Assembly (NCBI GenBank): GCA_002127295.1
Contig: NFUV01000002.1
Location: 868,001 to 932,000, forward strand
Length of the DNA stretch: 64,000 bases
Reading direction: 5' to 3'
DNA from: Chitinophagaceae bacterium IBVUCB2
GTDB taxonomy: Bacteria; Bacteroidota; Bacteroidia; Chitinophagales; Chitinophagaceae
Under the pieces are notes generated by a model. The model was not told the DNA's origin and did no database searches. It saw only the letters and a program-made list of their open reading frames with translations. Shown piece after piece: positions 35,281 through 43,167 of the stretch; within the stretch, counting starts at the first letter, position 1, and each line of letters begins with the position of its first letter. The position numbers were made by a program, and so were the translations under genes.

Positions 35281-35841
35281 TTGAAATTGTATATCAGAAA
35301 TATGGTTTGCATTCGCTGCAAAATGGTGGTGAAGGATGAACTTGAAAAGCTGGGATTGAAGTACCTGACCGTAGAATTGGGTGAGGCAGACCTGGTAGAA
35401 AATATTTCGCCGGAGATGCGGGAGAAATTCAGGGCGGGCCTGTTGAAGTCAGGGCTGGAGTTAATGGATGATAAAAAAAGTGTGCTGATCCAGAAGATAA
35501 AAAATGTGATCATAGAACAGGTACATTATTCGGAAGAACCGCTTACTATTAATTTCTCTGTTTACCTGAGTGAAAAATTAAACCACGACTATACTTATCT
35601 CGCCAATCTTTTTTCCGAAGTACAGGGAACCACCATTGAACAATTCATTATTGCTCACAAAATTGAACGGGTAAAAGAGCTGCTGGTTTATAATGAACTC
35701 AATCTTACCGAAATAGCTTATCTTATGCATTATAGTAGCGTAGCACATCTTTCAACACAGTTTAAAAAAATAACAGGACTTACACCCACCCATTTTAAAA
35801 AGCTGCGGGATAAGCGACGCAATATGCTGGAGGATGTGTGA
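35281..35841 (+). CDS. AraC-type regulator with N-terminal HMA-like CxxC domain
   Basis: A 186-residue protein. Residues 1-70 look like a heavy-metal-associated domain: strand KLYIRNM, the M-V-C-I-R-C motif, helix VVKDELEKLG, strand KYLTVELGE, helix and strand. Residues 85-180 are an AraC DNA-binding domain, with LNHDYTYLANLFSEVQG and LTEIAYLMHYSSVAHLSTQFKK. The start is a TTG at 35281, because the first beta strand of the metal-binding fold lies before the next ATG at 35302. It might sense copper or another thiophilic metal (inference). Neighbours do not include metal transporters. Confidence 0.75.
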   Translation: MKLYIRNMVCIRCKMVVKDELEKLGLKYLTVELGEADLVENISPEMREKFRAGLLKSGLELMDDKKSVLIQKIKNVIIEQVHYSEEPLTINFSVYLSEKLNHDYTYLANLFSEVQGTTIEQFIIAHKIERVKELLVYNELNLTEIAYLMHYSSVAHLSTQFKKITGLTPTHFKKLRDKRRNMLEDV

Positions 35842-35905
35842 ATTATGTAAAATTTCACAGTGATTGTATAATAGAAAAAGTAATTAAAGAGCGGAACTTT
35901 AGAGT

Positions 35906-36226
35906 GTGGTTATACAGTTACTAAAAGCTTATTACTTCGAAATTTTACTGTGTACATTCTTTTCAACCGTGCTACTACTATTTTACCTTTTAACCCGATT
36001 ATTTATCCAGCGGGCAATGATATTGCCAGCAAAATTGGTTCATGACGCATTGCAAAAGGAGAACGATGGTCATTTTGAAGAAGCGGAAATGGGGTATAGG
36101 TCGGCATTGCAAAATATAGAAAGCAGTCGGTTCAAGAGCAGCAGACTTAAAAAAACTATAGTAGAAAAAATAAAATTGTTGAATACTGTGATTGAATACA
36201 AAAAAATGTCCAAAGCCAGCACATAA
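35906..36226 (+). CDS. Single-pass membrane protein
   Basis: A 106-residue protein, apparently with a GTG start at 35906 (no ATG gives the membrane segment). One strong membrane segment (ILLCTFFSTVLLLFYLLTRLF, about 12-32) is followed by a cytoplasmic TPR-like helix pair, HDALQKENDGHFEEAEMGY and LKKTIVEKIKLLNTV. Not recognised. Likely terminated by the hairpin at 36333-36363. Confidence 0.6.
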   Translation: MVIQLLKAYYFEILLCTFFSTVLLLFYLLTRLFIQRAMILPAKLVHDALQKENDGHFEEAEMGYRSALQNIESSRFKSSRLKKTIVEKIKLLNTVIEYKKMSKAST

Positions 36227-36332
36227 ATGATATTTAGTGACGGGACATTCAAAGAGAAAGTGAACAAATGAAATTGATAGTATTGATGTTCTGATTAAGG
36301 CATTCACTTTTCTCACACAGTTGGTTTTGGTT

Positions 36333-36363
36333 AAAGCTCCTGTGATTGCAGGAGCTTTTTTTA
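36333..36363 (+). terminator. Hairpin terminator
   Basis: AAAGCTCCTG at 36333-36342 and CAGGAGCTTT at 36349-36358, six-base loop, then T run. It lies before the cupin gene. Confidence 0.85.
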
Positions 36364-36389
36364 TTTCACCCATTAAAAATCTTGCCATT

Positions 36390-36782
36390 ATGAAAAATGA
36401 TGAAACAACTGGAAATTCAGGATTCTCTAATAATAACGATGATATCAATATTGGAGAGCTTGAGAAATCCACCACACATATTATTGTAGAAATAATTGAG
36501 TATATGCCCAATTCGGTGGTCATTAAAACCATTATCAGGAAGTCAACAGGAAATATCAGTGTCATGTCGTTTGATAACGGGGAGGGATTAACTGAAAAAA
36601 AATCCCCTTTCGACACTTTTGCGCAGATCATTGAGGGCAAGGCCGAAATTGTAATTGATAAAGTTTCTCATGTACTTCATTCAGGCCAGGGTATAGTTAT
36701 ACCGGCGCATGCATCCAACCTGATTAAACCCAACGGACGTTTTAAAATGATCCAAACAATTATTAAAAGCGGTTATGAGTAA
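36390..36782 (+). CDS. Small cupin-domain protein
   Basis: A 130-residue protein with an acidic, asparagine-rich N-terminus and a single cupin barrel: SPFDTFAQIIEGKAEIVID and HSGQGIVIPAHASNLI are the two cupin motifs, although the typical metal-binding histidines of motif 1 are not seen. The ATG at 36390 is chosen because an upstream terminator hairpin excludes the earlier start. Role unknown; similar proteins are often described as polyamine- or stress-related cupins. Confidence 0.75.
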   Translation: MKNDETTGNSGFSNNNDDINIGELEKSTTHIIVEIIEYMPNSVVIKTIIRKSTGNISVMSFDNGEGLTEKKSPFDTFAQIIEGKAEIVIDKVSHVLHSGQGIVIPAHASNLIKPNGRFKMIQTIIKSGYE

Positions 36783-36819
36783 GCCTTTTTACAACCAGTA
36801 ATCATAAATAATTTATACC

Positions 36820-37257
36820 ATGATCAGAAAAATTGTAACACCTAAATTTCTTTTTTCGCTTATCGTGTTGATAGCGGCTATCATATTGTTTAACTCTTGC
36901 AGCAAAAAAATTGCCTTTCAGATTTCCCCGGTAACACCGGCAGCAGAAGGCTTTGTAAAAGTAAAGCAGGATAATAATAAGAACTATGCGATAGATATTG
37001 AGCTGACAAATTTAGCAGCGCCTGACAGATTGCAACCACCATATAAAATTTATATTGTATGGATGGAAAGTAACGAAGCACCTGTAAAAAACATCGGGCA
37101 AATCAACAGTTCTTCCAACTGGCTGAGTGGAAAGCTAAAAGCATCTTTTGAAACGGTGTCTCCCAACAAACCTACCCGTATTTTTATTACAGGGGAGGAC
37201 GATAACAACACCCAATATCCCGGTTCAACCATGGTTTTATCAACACCTAATTTTTAA
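36820..37257 (+). CDS. Hypothetical lipoprotein
   Basis: A 145-residue lipoprotein; the signal LIVLIAAIILFNSCSKK has a lipid-accepting cysteine at residue 27. The mature part is a beta-rich domain (VKVKQDNNKNYAIDIELTN, PYKIYIVWMES, RIFITGEDD) resembling an anti-sigma or Ig-like fold, without a recognised family. It follows the cupin gene by 37 bases, so the two may be co-transcribed. Confidence 0.65.
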   Translation: MIRKIVTPKFLFSLIVLIAAIILFNSCSKKIAFQISPVTPAAEGFVKVKQDNNKNYAIDIELTNLAAPDRLQPPYKIYIVWMESNEAPVKNIGQINSSSNWLSGKLKASFETVSPNKPTRIFITGEDDNNTQYPGSTMVLSTPNF

Positions 37258-37369
37258 GACGAGTCTACATATACGTTTAATACGAAACCTGTGAATTATA
37301 TAAACAATTTTCGGAAACTTGTAAGAATTTACCGCTTTAATACAAGCAAATTGAATTGCAGTCTATAAT

Positions 37370-38134
37370 ATGTGTTCACCTTATAAAACCCAAAACATGG
37401 ACTCCCACATTAATGAAACAAACAACTCAGCTTCGTTTTCACCACCGATGGAGGAACTATCCATTGTACCGGACGAAGCCAGTAAAGCAAAACTTCCGGT
37501 AATCTTTACTACGGCACTTCTGCATGAGGTAAGAAATCCATTGACAAATATTAATATGGCGGTAGAAATGTTGGCTGCCATGAATTTGGGTGAAGAAGAA
37601 AAAGAATACCTTGAAATTATATTGCGGTCATCCAACCGGATAAATTCAATAGTAACTGACCTGGTAATTGAGCAGCATAGCAAGATTGACCAGGTAGAAG
37701 AGTTTTCGATACATCACCTGTTAGATGAGGCGTTGCTCAGCACTGCTGACCGTATCAGACTCAAAAGCATTACCATTATTAAAGAGTATGCACAAGTAGA
37801 TTATAAAGGGAAAATGGATATTGAGAAAATGAAAATAGCGTTGATCAATATCATTTTAAATGCTGTTGATGCAATGGATGAAAAAACTGGTCAACTAAGA
37901 CTCATTACTACTTTTATTAAGGGACGTTTTACGTTGCAGGTAAAGGATAATGGCTGTGGCATCAGCCCTACCAGCCTGGAGCATATTTTTAAACCTTATT
38001 TTACACAAAAGATCGGTGGCCTGGGAATCGGGTTGGCGGCAACATTCCACATTCTACAGGTCAACAAAATATTGCTAAAAGTTGAAACGGAGTTAAACAA
38101 GGGTACTTCATTCTTTCTGTTGTTTCCGAAGTAA
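37370..38134 (+). CDS. Soluble histidine kinase without a sensor domain
   Basis: A 254-residue kinase (or 245 from the ATG at 37397). The H-box has H52 (LLHEVRNPLTNI), the N-box N164 (NIILNAVDAMD), the G1 box D193-x-G195-x-G197 (DNGCGI) and the G2 box GGLGIGLA at 216-223. All catalytic parts are present, but there is no membrane segment or recognisable sensor in the first 40 residues. It likely receives its input from a partner protein; no response regulator is adjacent. It ends with a bidirectional terminator. Confidence 0.88.
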   Translation: MCSPYKTQNMDSHINETNNSASFSPPMEELSIVPDEASKAKLPVIFTTALLHEVRNPLTNINMAVEMLAAMNLGEEEKEYLEIILRSSNRINSIVTDLVIEQHSKIDQVEEFSIHHLLDEALLSTADRIRLKSITIIKEYAQVDYKGKMDIEKMKIALINIILNAVDAMDEKTGQLRLITTFIKGRFTLQVKDNGCGISPTSLEHIFKPYFTQKIGGLGIGLAATFHILQVNKILLKVETELNKGTSFFLLFPK

Positions 38135-38167
38135 GCATCGGATATTTTTTAAAGGGTATGATAAAAA

Positions 38168-38200
38168 AAAGCCACCAAACATGTATTTGATGGCTTTCTT
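38168..38200. terminator. Bidirectional hairpin terminator
   Basis: AAAGCCACCAAA at 38168-38179 and TTTGATGGCTTT at 38186-38197 (one G-T pair), flanked by A and T runs. It serves the kinase gene and the convergent small gene at 38242-38370. Confidence 0.8.
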
Positions 38201-38241
38201 GTTGCCTGCACTGAGTAAAATACTGCACTGTTATGAGGCGT

Positions 38242-38370
38242 TTATATTGAAGGGGGATTAAAGGTTTCTGATTTTCTCCTGGATTTGGCTATTTCGGTGT
38301 ACCTATAGTATAATGTAATTGTCAAAAGCAATACAAGTAATACAATCCGGTAAATTTCAGTTGCTGTCAT
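38242..38370 (-). CDS. Tiny single-pass membrane protein (42 residues)
   Basis: ATG complementary to 38368-38370, stop TAA at 38242. The peptide begins MTATEIYRIVLLVLLLTI, one membrane segment at about 6-24, followed by YRYTEIAKSRRKSETF, a basic cytoplasmic tail. A -7-like element (CAACTTTG, minus strand) is seen just upstream. Shorter than usual gene-calling cut-offs; a plausible small membrane protein, function unknown. Confidence 0.4.
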   Translation of the reverse strand: MTATEIYRIVLLVLLLTITLYYRYTEIAKSRRKSETFNPPSI

Positions 38371-38525
38371 AGAGGTGTGTGTTACACAAAGTTGAGCTTA
38401 TATGGGACGCCGGTTATTACAGCATTGCTATAATCTTTTATATTATTCACATATTTTCCAGGCGATTCCATTCAGTTCTAACGATGTATGATGATGTAAT
38501 TATGTGTGTTGGTGATAGAGAGTTA

Positions 38526-38714
38526 CTATTTTAATTTCTGAGTCGTATCTTTTTTTATAACACCTGCTGATTTTTTTTCAAGAATTGTTTTTGGGGTAAT
38601 ACTTGATCCGGTGGCGGGTGGATGGGGGAAACCCGGAAAATCCTGGTCAATATGCGGGTCAGCATTTTGCTGTACGTCTTCTTCTTTTGTAAGTGCTTTT
38701 GCTTTTTTTGACAT
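38526..38714 (-). CDS. Small lysine-rich disordered protein
   Basis: A 62-residue protein, MSKKAKALTKEEDVQQ, with proline-rich middle (PGFPHPPATG) and lysine-rich end. It appears disordered. It is divergent from 38977-39267, another lysine-rich small protein that also starts MSK-x-AK, so the two may be related or act together. Start at 38714 chosen over 38744. Confidence 0.5.
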   Translation of the reverse strand: MSKKAKALTKEEDVQQNADPHIDQDFPGFPHPPATGSSITPKTILEKKSAGVIKKDTTQKLK

Positions 38715-38976
38715 ATAATCCTTTATGGAAAGCCTATACCACAATTTTGCTGCCTATATCATAAATTTTGTTTTTAAAGCAAGAAATTGTTTTATGAGTA
38801 ATAGAAATGCGCATCAATTATGAAATTGATGATTTTATGAGGTTCAAACTGTGTATTTTTTTTCCCGCCTTTTCCACACAATAATTAACATTGAAGCCGG
38901 TGTTTACTTAATAGCTTTACATAGTACAAATTGATTTTTTTAAATAATTATTTTCCGTTCACCACAAATATTTTTT

Positions 38977-39267
38977 ATGAGTAAGTCAGCTAAAGAAAAG
39001 AATGAAACTGGGAAAGTATCTAAACCAGCGAAGCAAGATTCCGTCAAGACCGGTAAAAAAGGCAAGACCGCAAAAGAATTGATGACCCGCCATATCAGTG
39101 ATGAAGATGCTGTAATTACAGACGAAGATTTTAAGAATCTGAATATTGATGTGGACATAACAAGTGATGTTGCCCATCACCCACTTAATATTTCAGACGA
39201 TAAAGAAAGACCAAAAGATGAGGATAAGGATCCAAAAGTGAAGACACCCTGGGATGTTATCAGTTAA
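38977..39267 (+). CDS. Small charged, probably disordered protein
   Basis: A 96-residue protein with a basic first half (MSKSAKEKNETGK to KTGKKGKTAKELM) and an acidic second half (ISDEDAVITDEDFKNL, DKERPKDEDKDPK). No cysteine, no membrane segment. It starts 262 bases from the divergent MSKKAK protein at 38526-38714. Function unknown. Confidence 0.55.
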   Translation: MSKSAKEKNETGKVSKPAKQDSVKTGKKGKTAKELMTRHISDEDAVITDEDFKNLNIDVDITSDVAHHPLNISDDKERPKDEDKDPKVKTPWDVIS

Positions 39268-39358
39268 TGTGTTTACGTCATTTGAGCAGTGCTGTTTTTC
39301 ACCAAGAAAAATAAGTAGTGGATTTTCTTAATGTATTGTAGCTTTAAGAAAATTTTTT

Positions 39359-40186
39359 TTGCAAACTAGGTTCTATACAATTCACCCCCTGTTGCAGGAA
39401 CTTGTTCAATGCATTATGATAGTGCATGCCGAAGTGGAGAGTAATGACGGCCCTGTTATTTGCCCTTATCCACCCACTCCACAAAATTCCCTTTTCTTTT
39501 ATATTAATGACAGAATTAAAGTTCAGCTTGAAGGGAAGGACGATTTTATATTGCAGCCACGTAGTGTAATTGTGGGGCCGCAGTTAACCAGCGTAAGACT
39601 AGATATTAATAAAAGTCACAAGGCAGTAAGAGTTGGTTTCCATCCCGGTGGGTTACACCGTTTGCTGGGACTTTCTTTATCCACCATGGTTGATATTAGC
39701 TTTGATGCGGAGGATGTTTTTGGAAAAGAGATGAAGCAGTTGAATATTCAATTACAGGAAGCAATTGGCTTTGATGATATCCATTTGCTTGTTGAAAATT
39801 TTTTATTGCAGAAACTAAAAAGTTTAAAGCCTGCTTTGGCAATTGATATAGCTATGCTGGAATTAGTTAAATTAAATGGTAATGTATCAATAGAAAAAAT
39901 AGCTTCTTTATCATACCTGAGTCTTCGGCAATTCGAAAGAAAATGTAAAGAACGTATAGGATTGTCTCCAAAATTATTTGCCAGACTGGTTCGGTTTTCA
40001 AAGGCTTACAGGCTACGGGAGAATTTCCCACATATAAGCTGGACGAGTATTGCCCATGAATGTGGTTACTTCGATCAAACACATTTTATACTTGATTTTA
40101 AAGAATTTGCTGGTGTGGCACCGGGCATACTAGAAAGAGAATTGGATCTTGCTCCTTTAAAAATGCAGGCCTCCCTTCAGCTATAG
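39359..40186 (+). CDS. AraC-family regulator with DUF6597-type N-terminal domain
   Basis: A 275-residue regulator with a TTG start at 39359; the first residues (TRFYTIHPLLQELVQCIMIV) belong to the N-terminal domain (DUF6597-like), so an internal ATG is unlikely. The C-terminal AraC domain includes VSIEKIASLSYLSLRQFERKC and SWTSIAHECGYFDQTHFILDF. TAGCTTTA at 39339-39346, a -7-like element, lies 12 bases upstream. Effector unknown. Confidence 0.83.
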   Translation: MQTRFYTIHPLLQELVQCIMIVHAEVESNDGPVICPYPPTPQNSLFFYINDRIKVQLEGKDDFILQPRSVIVGPQLTSVRLDINKSHKAVRVGFHPGGLHRLLGLSLSTMVDISFDAEDVFGKEMKQLNIQLQEAIGFDDIHLLVENFLLQKLKSLKPALAIDIAMLELVKLNGNVSIEKIASLSYLSLRQFERKCKERIGLSPKLFARLVRFSKAYRLRENFPHISWTSIAHECGYFDQTHFILDFKEFAGVAPGILERELDLAPLKMQASLQL

Positions 40187-40250
40187 AATGTCGGATTCTT
40201 ACTATTTCTGGCTCAAATGGTTGTTGATATTTGTTCATAAATCAACAAGT

Positions 40251-41141
40251 ATGAAAAAATCAATGCTTCTTTTTTTGCTGACAAGCCTGGTGGCTTTTCA
40301 AACCTCTGCTCAATCTTTTGATCAATTAAAGAAATTAGAAGGGTACCAGGTTAAAATTTATTGCAGTGCAGCCAATGAGCAAACGGCAATATCGATTGCT
40401 GCCCGGCTGGACAGGGCTTACGTTTACAATAGCAAATTGCTGGATTTTTCACCTGATGTAACAGTACTAATTCTAAGTGCTGCTGACTGGCGCACCTATA
40501 CAAAATTTGCGGTGTATGGCATGCCGCACTACAGTAATGATAAGATACTTATTGTAGCGGCAGAAGACAATGCCTTTTGGAAAAGTTTTGTTCCTCCCTT
40601 AGATCAATTACCTAAAGGATTAGGTGAGCGGATTAAACAAACTTATCGGCAGCCTGATAGTTCATTAAGCATGCAGGCCTTCTTTGATTTGCTGGCGATA
40701 CATGAATTGGGTCATGCTTTTCATATGCAGGCAGGCCTTACAATGCAACGCAAGTGGATGGGAGAGTTATTTGTAAATATTTTATTGCACACTTATATTG
40801 CCGAAAAGGAACCAGCACAATTACCGGCATTAACCATCTTCCCCGAAATGGTTGTAGCAAAAGGAACGAAAGGATTTATTTATACAAGTCTCCCCGATAT
40901 TGAAGAAAAATATGAGGAGATTACCCGGCAACATCCCAATAATTACGGATGGTATCAAAGTCGCTGGCATTCATCGGCTGCAAATATTTATACAAGCGGA
41001 GGTAAGCAGGTACTAAAAAAACTATGGGATGCATTTAAAAATCAGAAAGTAAAATTAACAGACGAAGAACTGATTCTTTTTCTTGACAGGTCGGTTGATA
41101 AAACCGTGGCGGATGTGATGCGGAACTGGAATCAAAAATAG
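40251..41141 (+). CDS. Secreted HELGH zinc metalloprotease-like protein
   Basis: A 296-residue protein with signal peptide (ending TSAQ, residue 21) and a zinc motif HELGH at 151-155, with E172 as a possible third ligand in the following helix. This gluzincin-type pattern suggests a peptidase; family not recognised. The start at 40251 is chosen because it begins the signal peptide. It follows the AraC regulator by 64 bases and may be under its control (inference). Confidence 0.75.
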   Translation: MKKSMLLFLLTSLVAFQTSAQSFDQLKKLEGYQVKIYCSAANEQTAISIAARLDRAYVYNSKLLDFSPDVTVLILSAADWRTYTKFAVYGMPHYSNDKILIVAAEDNAFWKSFVPPLDQLPKGLGERIKQTYRQPDSSLSMQAFFDLLAIHELGHAFHMQAGLTMQRKWMGELFVNILLHTYIAEKEPAQLPALTIFPEMVVAKGTKGFIYTSLPDIEEKYEEITRQHPNNYGWYQSRWHSSAANIYTSGGKQVLKKLWDAFKNQKVKLTDEELILFLDRSVDKTVADVMRNWNQK

Positions 41142-41161
41142 TGGTTGGTTGTATATTTAAT

Positions 41162-41199
41162 AAAAATAGGAGTGGTGTTATTTGGCCACTGCTATTTTT
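41162..41199. terminator. Bidirectional hairpin terminator between metalloprotease and helicase genes
   Basis: AAAAATAGGAGTGG at 41162-41175 pairs, with one mismatch, with CCACTGCTATTTTT at 41186-41199. The right arm overlaps the last codons of the helicase gene. Confidence 0.65.
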
Positions 41200-42503
41200 A
41201 CTTTTTTATTCTTAATTTTTTCATCCTTGATCAGCCGTAGTACTTCGCCAACCTTTATTTTTTTTACAGCTACAAAAGAGAAAAAATCTTTCACTTCAAT
41301 CAGCCCGATATCTTCTTTTTTTAATTGGCCTTTATTGGAAAGAAATCCAACAATGTCGATCTTGTTCACTTTATCTTTTTTGCCTGCCGCAATAAATAAG
41401 GTTGACCATTTTGGTTTTTCCGGTAGAATGCTTTTTTCGGGTAATACTATTTCTTCTGCTGCAGCATCAATGTAAGAAGGCAATTTTTCTTCCGGGGATA
41501 AAATAAGAATAGCAGTACCGCTGGCATCCATACGGGCTGTTCTTCCGTTACGGTGAGTAAAACTGTCTTCTTTATCTGGTAAGTGATAATGAATAATGTA
41601 CCGGATATTGGCAATATCAAGCCCTCTTGCTGCCAGGTCTGTTGTTACTAATACATTGGTAGTACCATTCCTGAATTTATTTAGTGCAGCATCTCTTTCC
41701 TGTTGTTCCAAAGCTCCGTGATAAAATACATTGAGTATGTCTTTGTCTTTTAAAAAATTACTGGTTCGTTCTACCGACTCCCGGTGATTGCAAAAAATAA
41801 TTGTTGAACGATCACCTAACATACATATCAGGCGGAACAAGGTTTCTAATTTATCCTTTCCATCACTTTTTACTATTTTAATAGTGAGGCCGGTATCTTC
41901 ACTGGCATCTCCTAAGAACTCAAGCTTTTCAAATTCATCCATCCCAACAAAGGCCGGTATTTCTACTGCCTCAGTAGCTGATGTCAATACTCTTTTATTG
42001 ATTGATTTTAATGAGCCGATGATGAAAGACATTTCTTCCTGGAAACCTAGTTCAAGTGATTTGTCAAATTCATCCAATATTAATGTTTCAATAGAATCAA
42101 CAGTGATATTTCCTCTCCGGATATGATCAGCAATTCGGCCGGGTGTGCCGATGAGTAATGCGGGAGGCTGTACCAGGTTATTCTCTTCTGTCTCTCTTTT
42201 GTGCCCACCATAACAACAGGTGACTTTAAAATTGGTCCCCATACTTTTAAAAACAGTTTCTATTTGCAATGCCAGCTCCCGGGAAGGAACAATAACGATA
42301 GCCTGGGTTTTTGTGGTAGTGGGATCTAATAATTTTAATAGCGGTAATAAAAAGGCCAATGTTTTGCCGGATCCTGTTGCCGAAAGCAGGAGCACATTTT
42401 TTTGATTGCTGATGGCTTCGATTGAAGCAAGCTGCATTTCGTTCAGTGCTTTTATATTCAGTTTTGATAAAATACTGTCGGTAGAAATAATTTGAGTGGA
42501 CAT
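41178..42503 (-). CDS. DEAD-box RNA helicase, DbpA-like
   Basis: A 441-residue helicase with the full motif set: Walker A SATGSGKT at 41-48, the Walker B variant DEFD (instead of DEAD), the motif III region TSATE, TTDLAARGLD and HRNGRTAR. The last about 70 residues (KKDKVNKIDIVGFLSNKG to VKIAVAK) match the DbpA-type RNA-binding domain, so a role in 23S rRNA/50S assembly is likely. An exact -7 element (42509-42516) ends only six bases before the ATG. Confidence 0.88.
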   Translation of the reverse strand: MSTQIISTDSILSKLNIKALNEMQLASIEAISNQKNVLLLSATGSGKTLAFLLPLLKLLDPTTTKTQAIVIVPSRELALQIETVFKSMGTNFKVTCCYGGHKRETEENNLVQPPALLIGTPGRIADHIRRGNITVDSIETLILDEFDKSLELGFQEEMSFIIGSLKSINKRVLTSATEAVEIPAFVGMDEFEKLEFLGDASEDTGLTIKIVKSDGKDKLETLFRLICMLGDRSTIIFCNHRESVERTSNFLKDKDILNVFYHGALEQQERDAALNKFRNGTTNVLVTTDLAARGLDIANIRYIIHYHLPDKEDSFTHRNGRTARMDASGTAILILSPEEKLPSYIDAAAEEIVLPEKSILPEKPKWSTLFIAAGKKDKVNKIDIVGFLSNKGQLKKEDIGLIEVKDFFSFVAVKKIKVGEVLRLIKDEKIKNKKVKIAVAK

Positions 42504-42508
42504 AAATG

Positions 42509-42516
42509 CAAATGTA
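42509..42516 (-). promoter_or_regulatory. -7 promoter element directly before the helicase start
   Basis: Reads TACATTTG on the minus strand, exact TAnnTTTG match, ending six bases before the ATG at 42503. Transcription would start at or next to the start codon (leaderless). Confidence 0.5.
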
Positions 42517-42610
42517 CACCGTTGTAAGGTATTTAATCGGTTAAGAATCTGAAGCCCTGTATGATTTTATATTAGCCCTGAATGCATCCTAAAAAAATAT
42601 AGATTGCAGA

Positions 42611-43054
42611 ATGAATAAATTCTTCACTTTCATCTTATGCGCATCTTTATTTTTTAACTGTAGCCCGGTAAATAAGATAAACAAAGTCCCGGCATTGAAA
42701 AATATTCCTGCGGATATGAGAGGTAATTTCCGGGACGATTATGGCATTCGGTACACAATCTCTGATACAAGATGGATACAGCATTCTAACATAAAGTATC
42801 ACTTGCTGAGTTATGACAGTGCGGGGCAATTTTTTATTGCAAGGAATGCGGCTACAAATCCCGGTGAACCTGGATTATATACCCGTATTGATGTGATGCG
42901 GTTTGAAAATATGGAACCCTGGTATTGGGGTTTTTGTCTTACGATATATAATGCAAAAACTATAGAGGAAGCGATCACTAAACAAAAGGCAGACCGAACT
43001 AATCCGAGAAAGGGTTGTGGTGGGTATCCGTTTTCAAGAATGAAAAGGGAGTAA
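42611..43054 (+). CDS. Hypothetical lipoprotein
   Basis: A 147-residue protein; MNKFFTFILCASLFFNCSP has a lipid-accepting C17. The mature part contains PADMRGNFRDDYGIRYTIS and a tryptophan-rich segment ENMEPWYWGFCLTIYN, ending in the basic RTNPRKGCGGYPFSRMKRE. Two cysteines in the mature part may pair. Family not recognised. Confidence 0.65.
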   Translation: MNKFFTFILCASLFFNCSPVNKINKVPALKNIPADMRGNFRDDYGIRYTISDTRWIQHSNIKYHLLSYDSAGQFFIARNAATNPGEPGLYTRIDVMRFENMEPWYWGFCLTIYNAKTIEEAITKQKADRTNPRKGCGGYPFSRMKRE

Positions 43055-43167
43055 GATATTATGTCCTTTTTTAATTGATCAATTGATTTCGTCGATACAC
43101 ATATTTCTCCATAAAGAGATTGTATAATTTCTTACATTCATTTTTCATTCTGCTAAATTATTCTTGT

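Noticed and set aside
35175-35513. Minus-strand frame of 112 codons opposite the HMA-AraC gene
   Set aside because: Low-complexity serine/phenylalanine-rich translation, antisense to a gene with clear domains.
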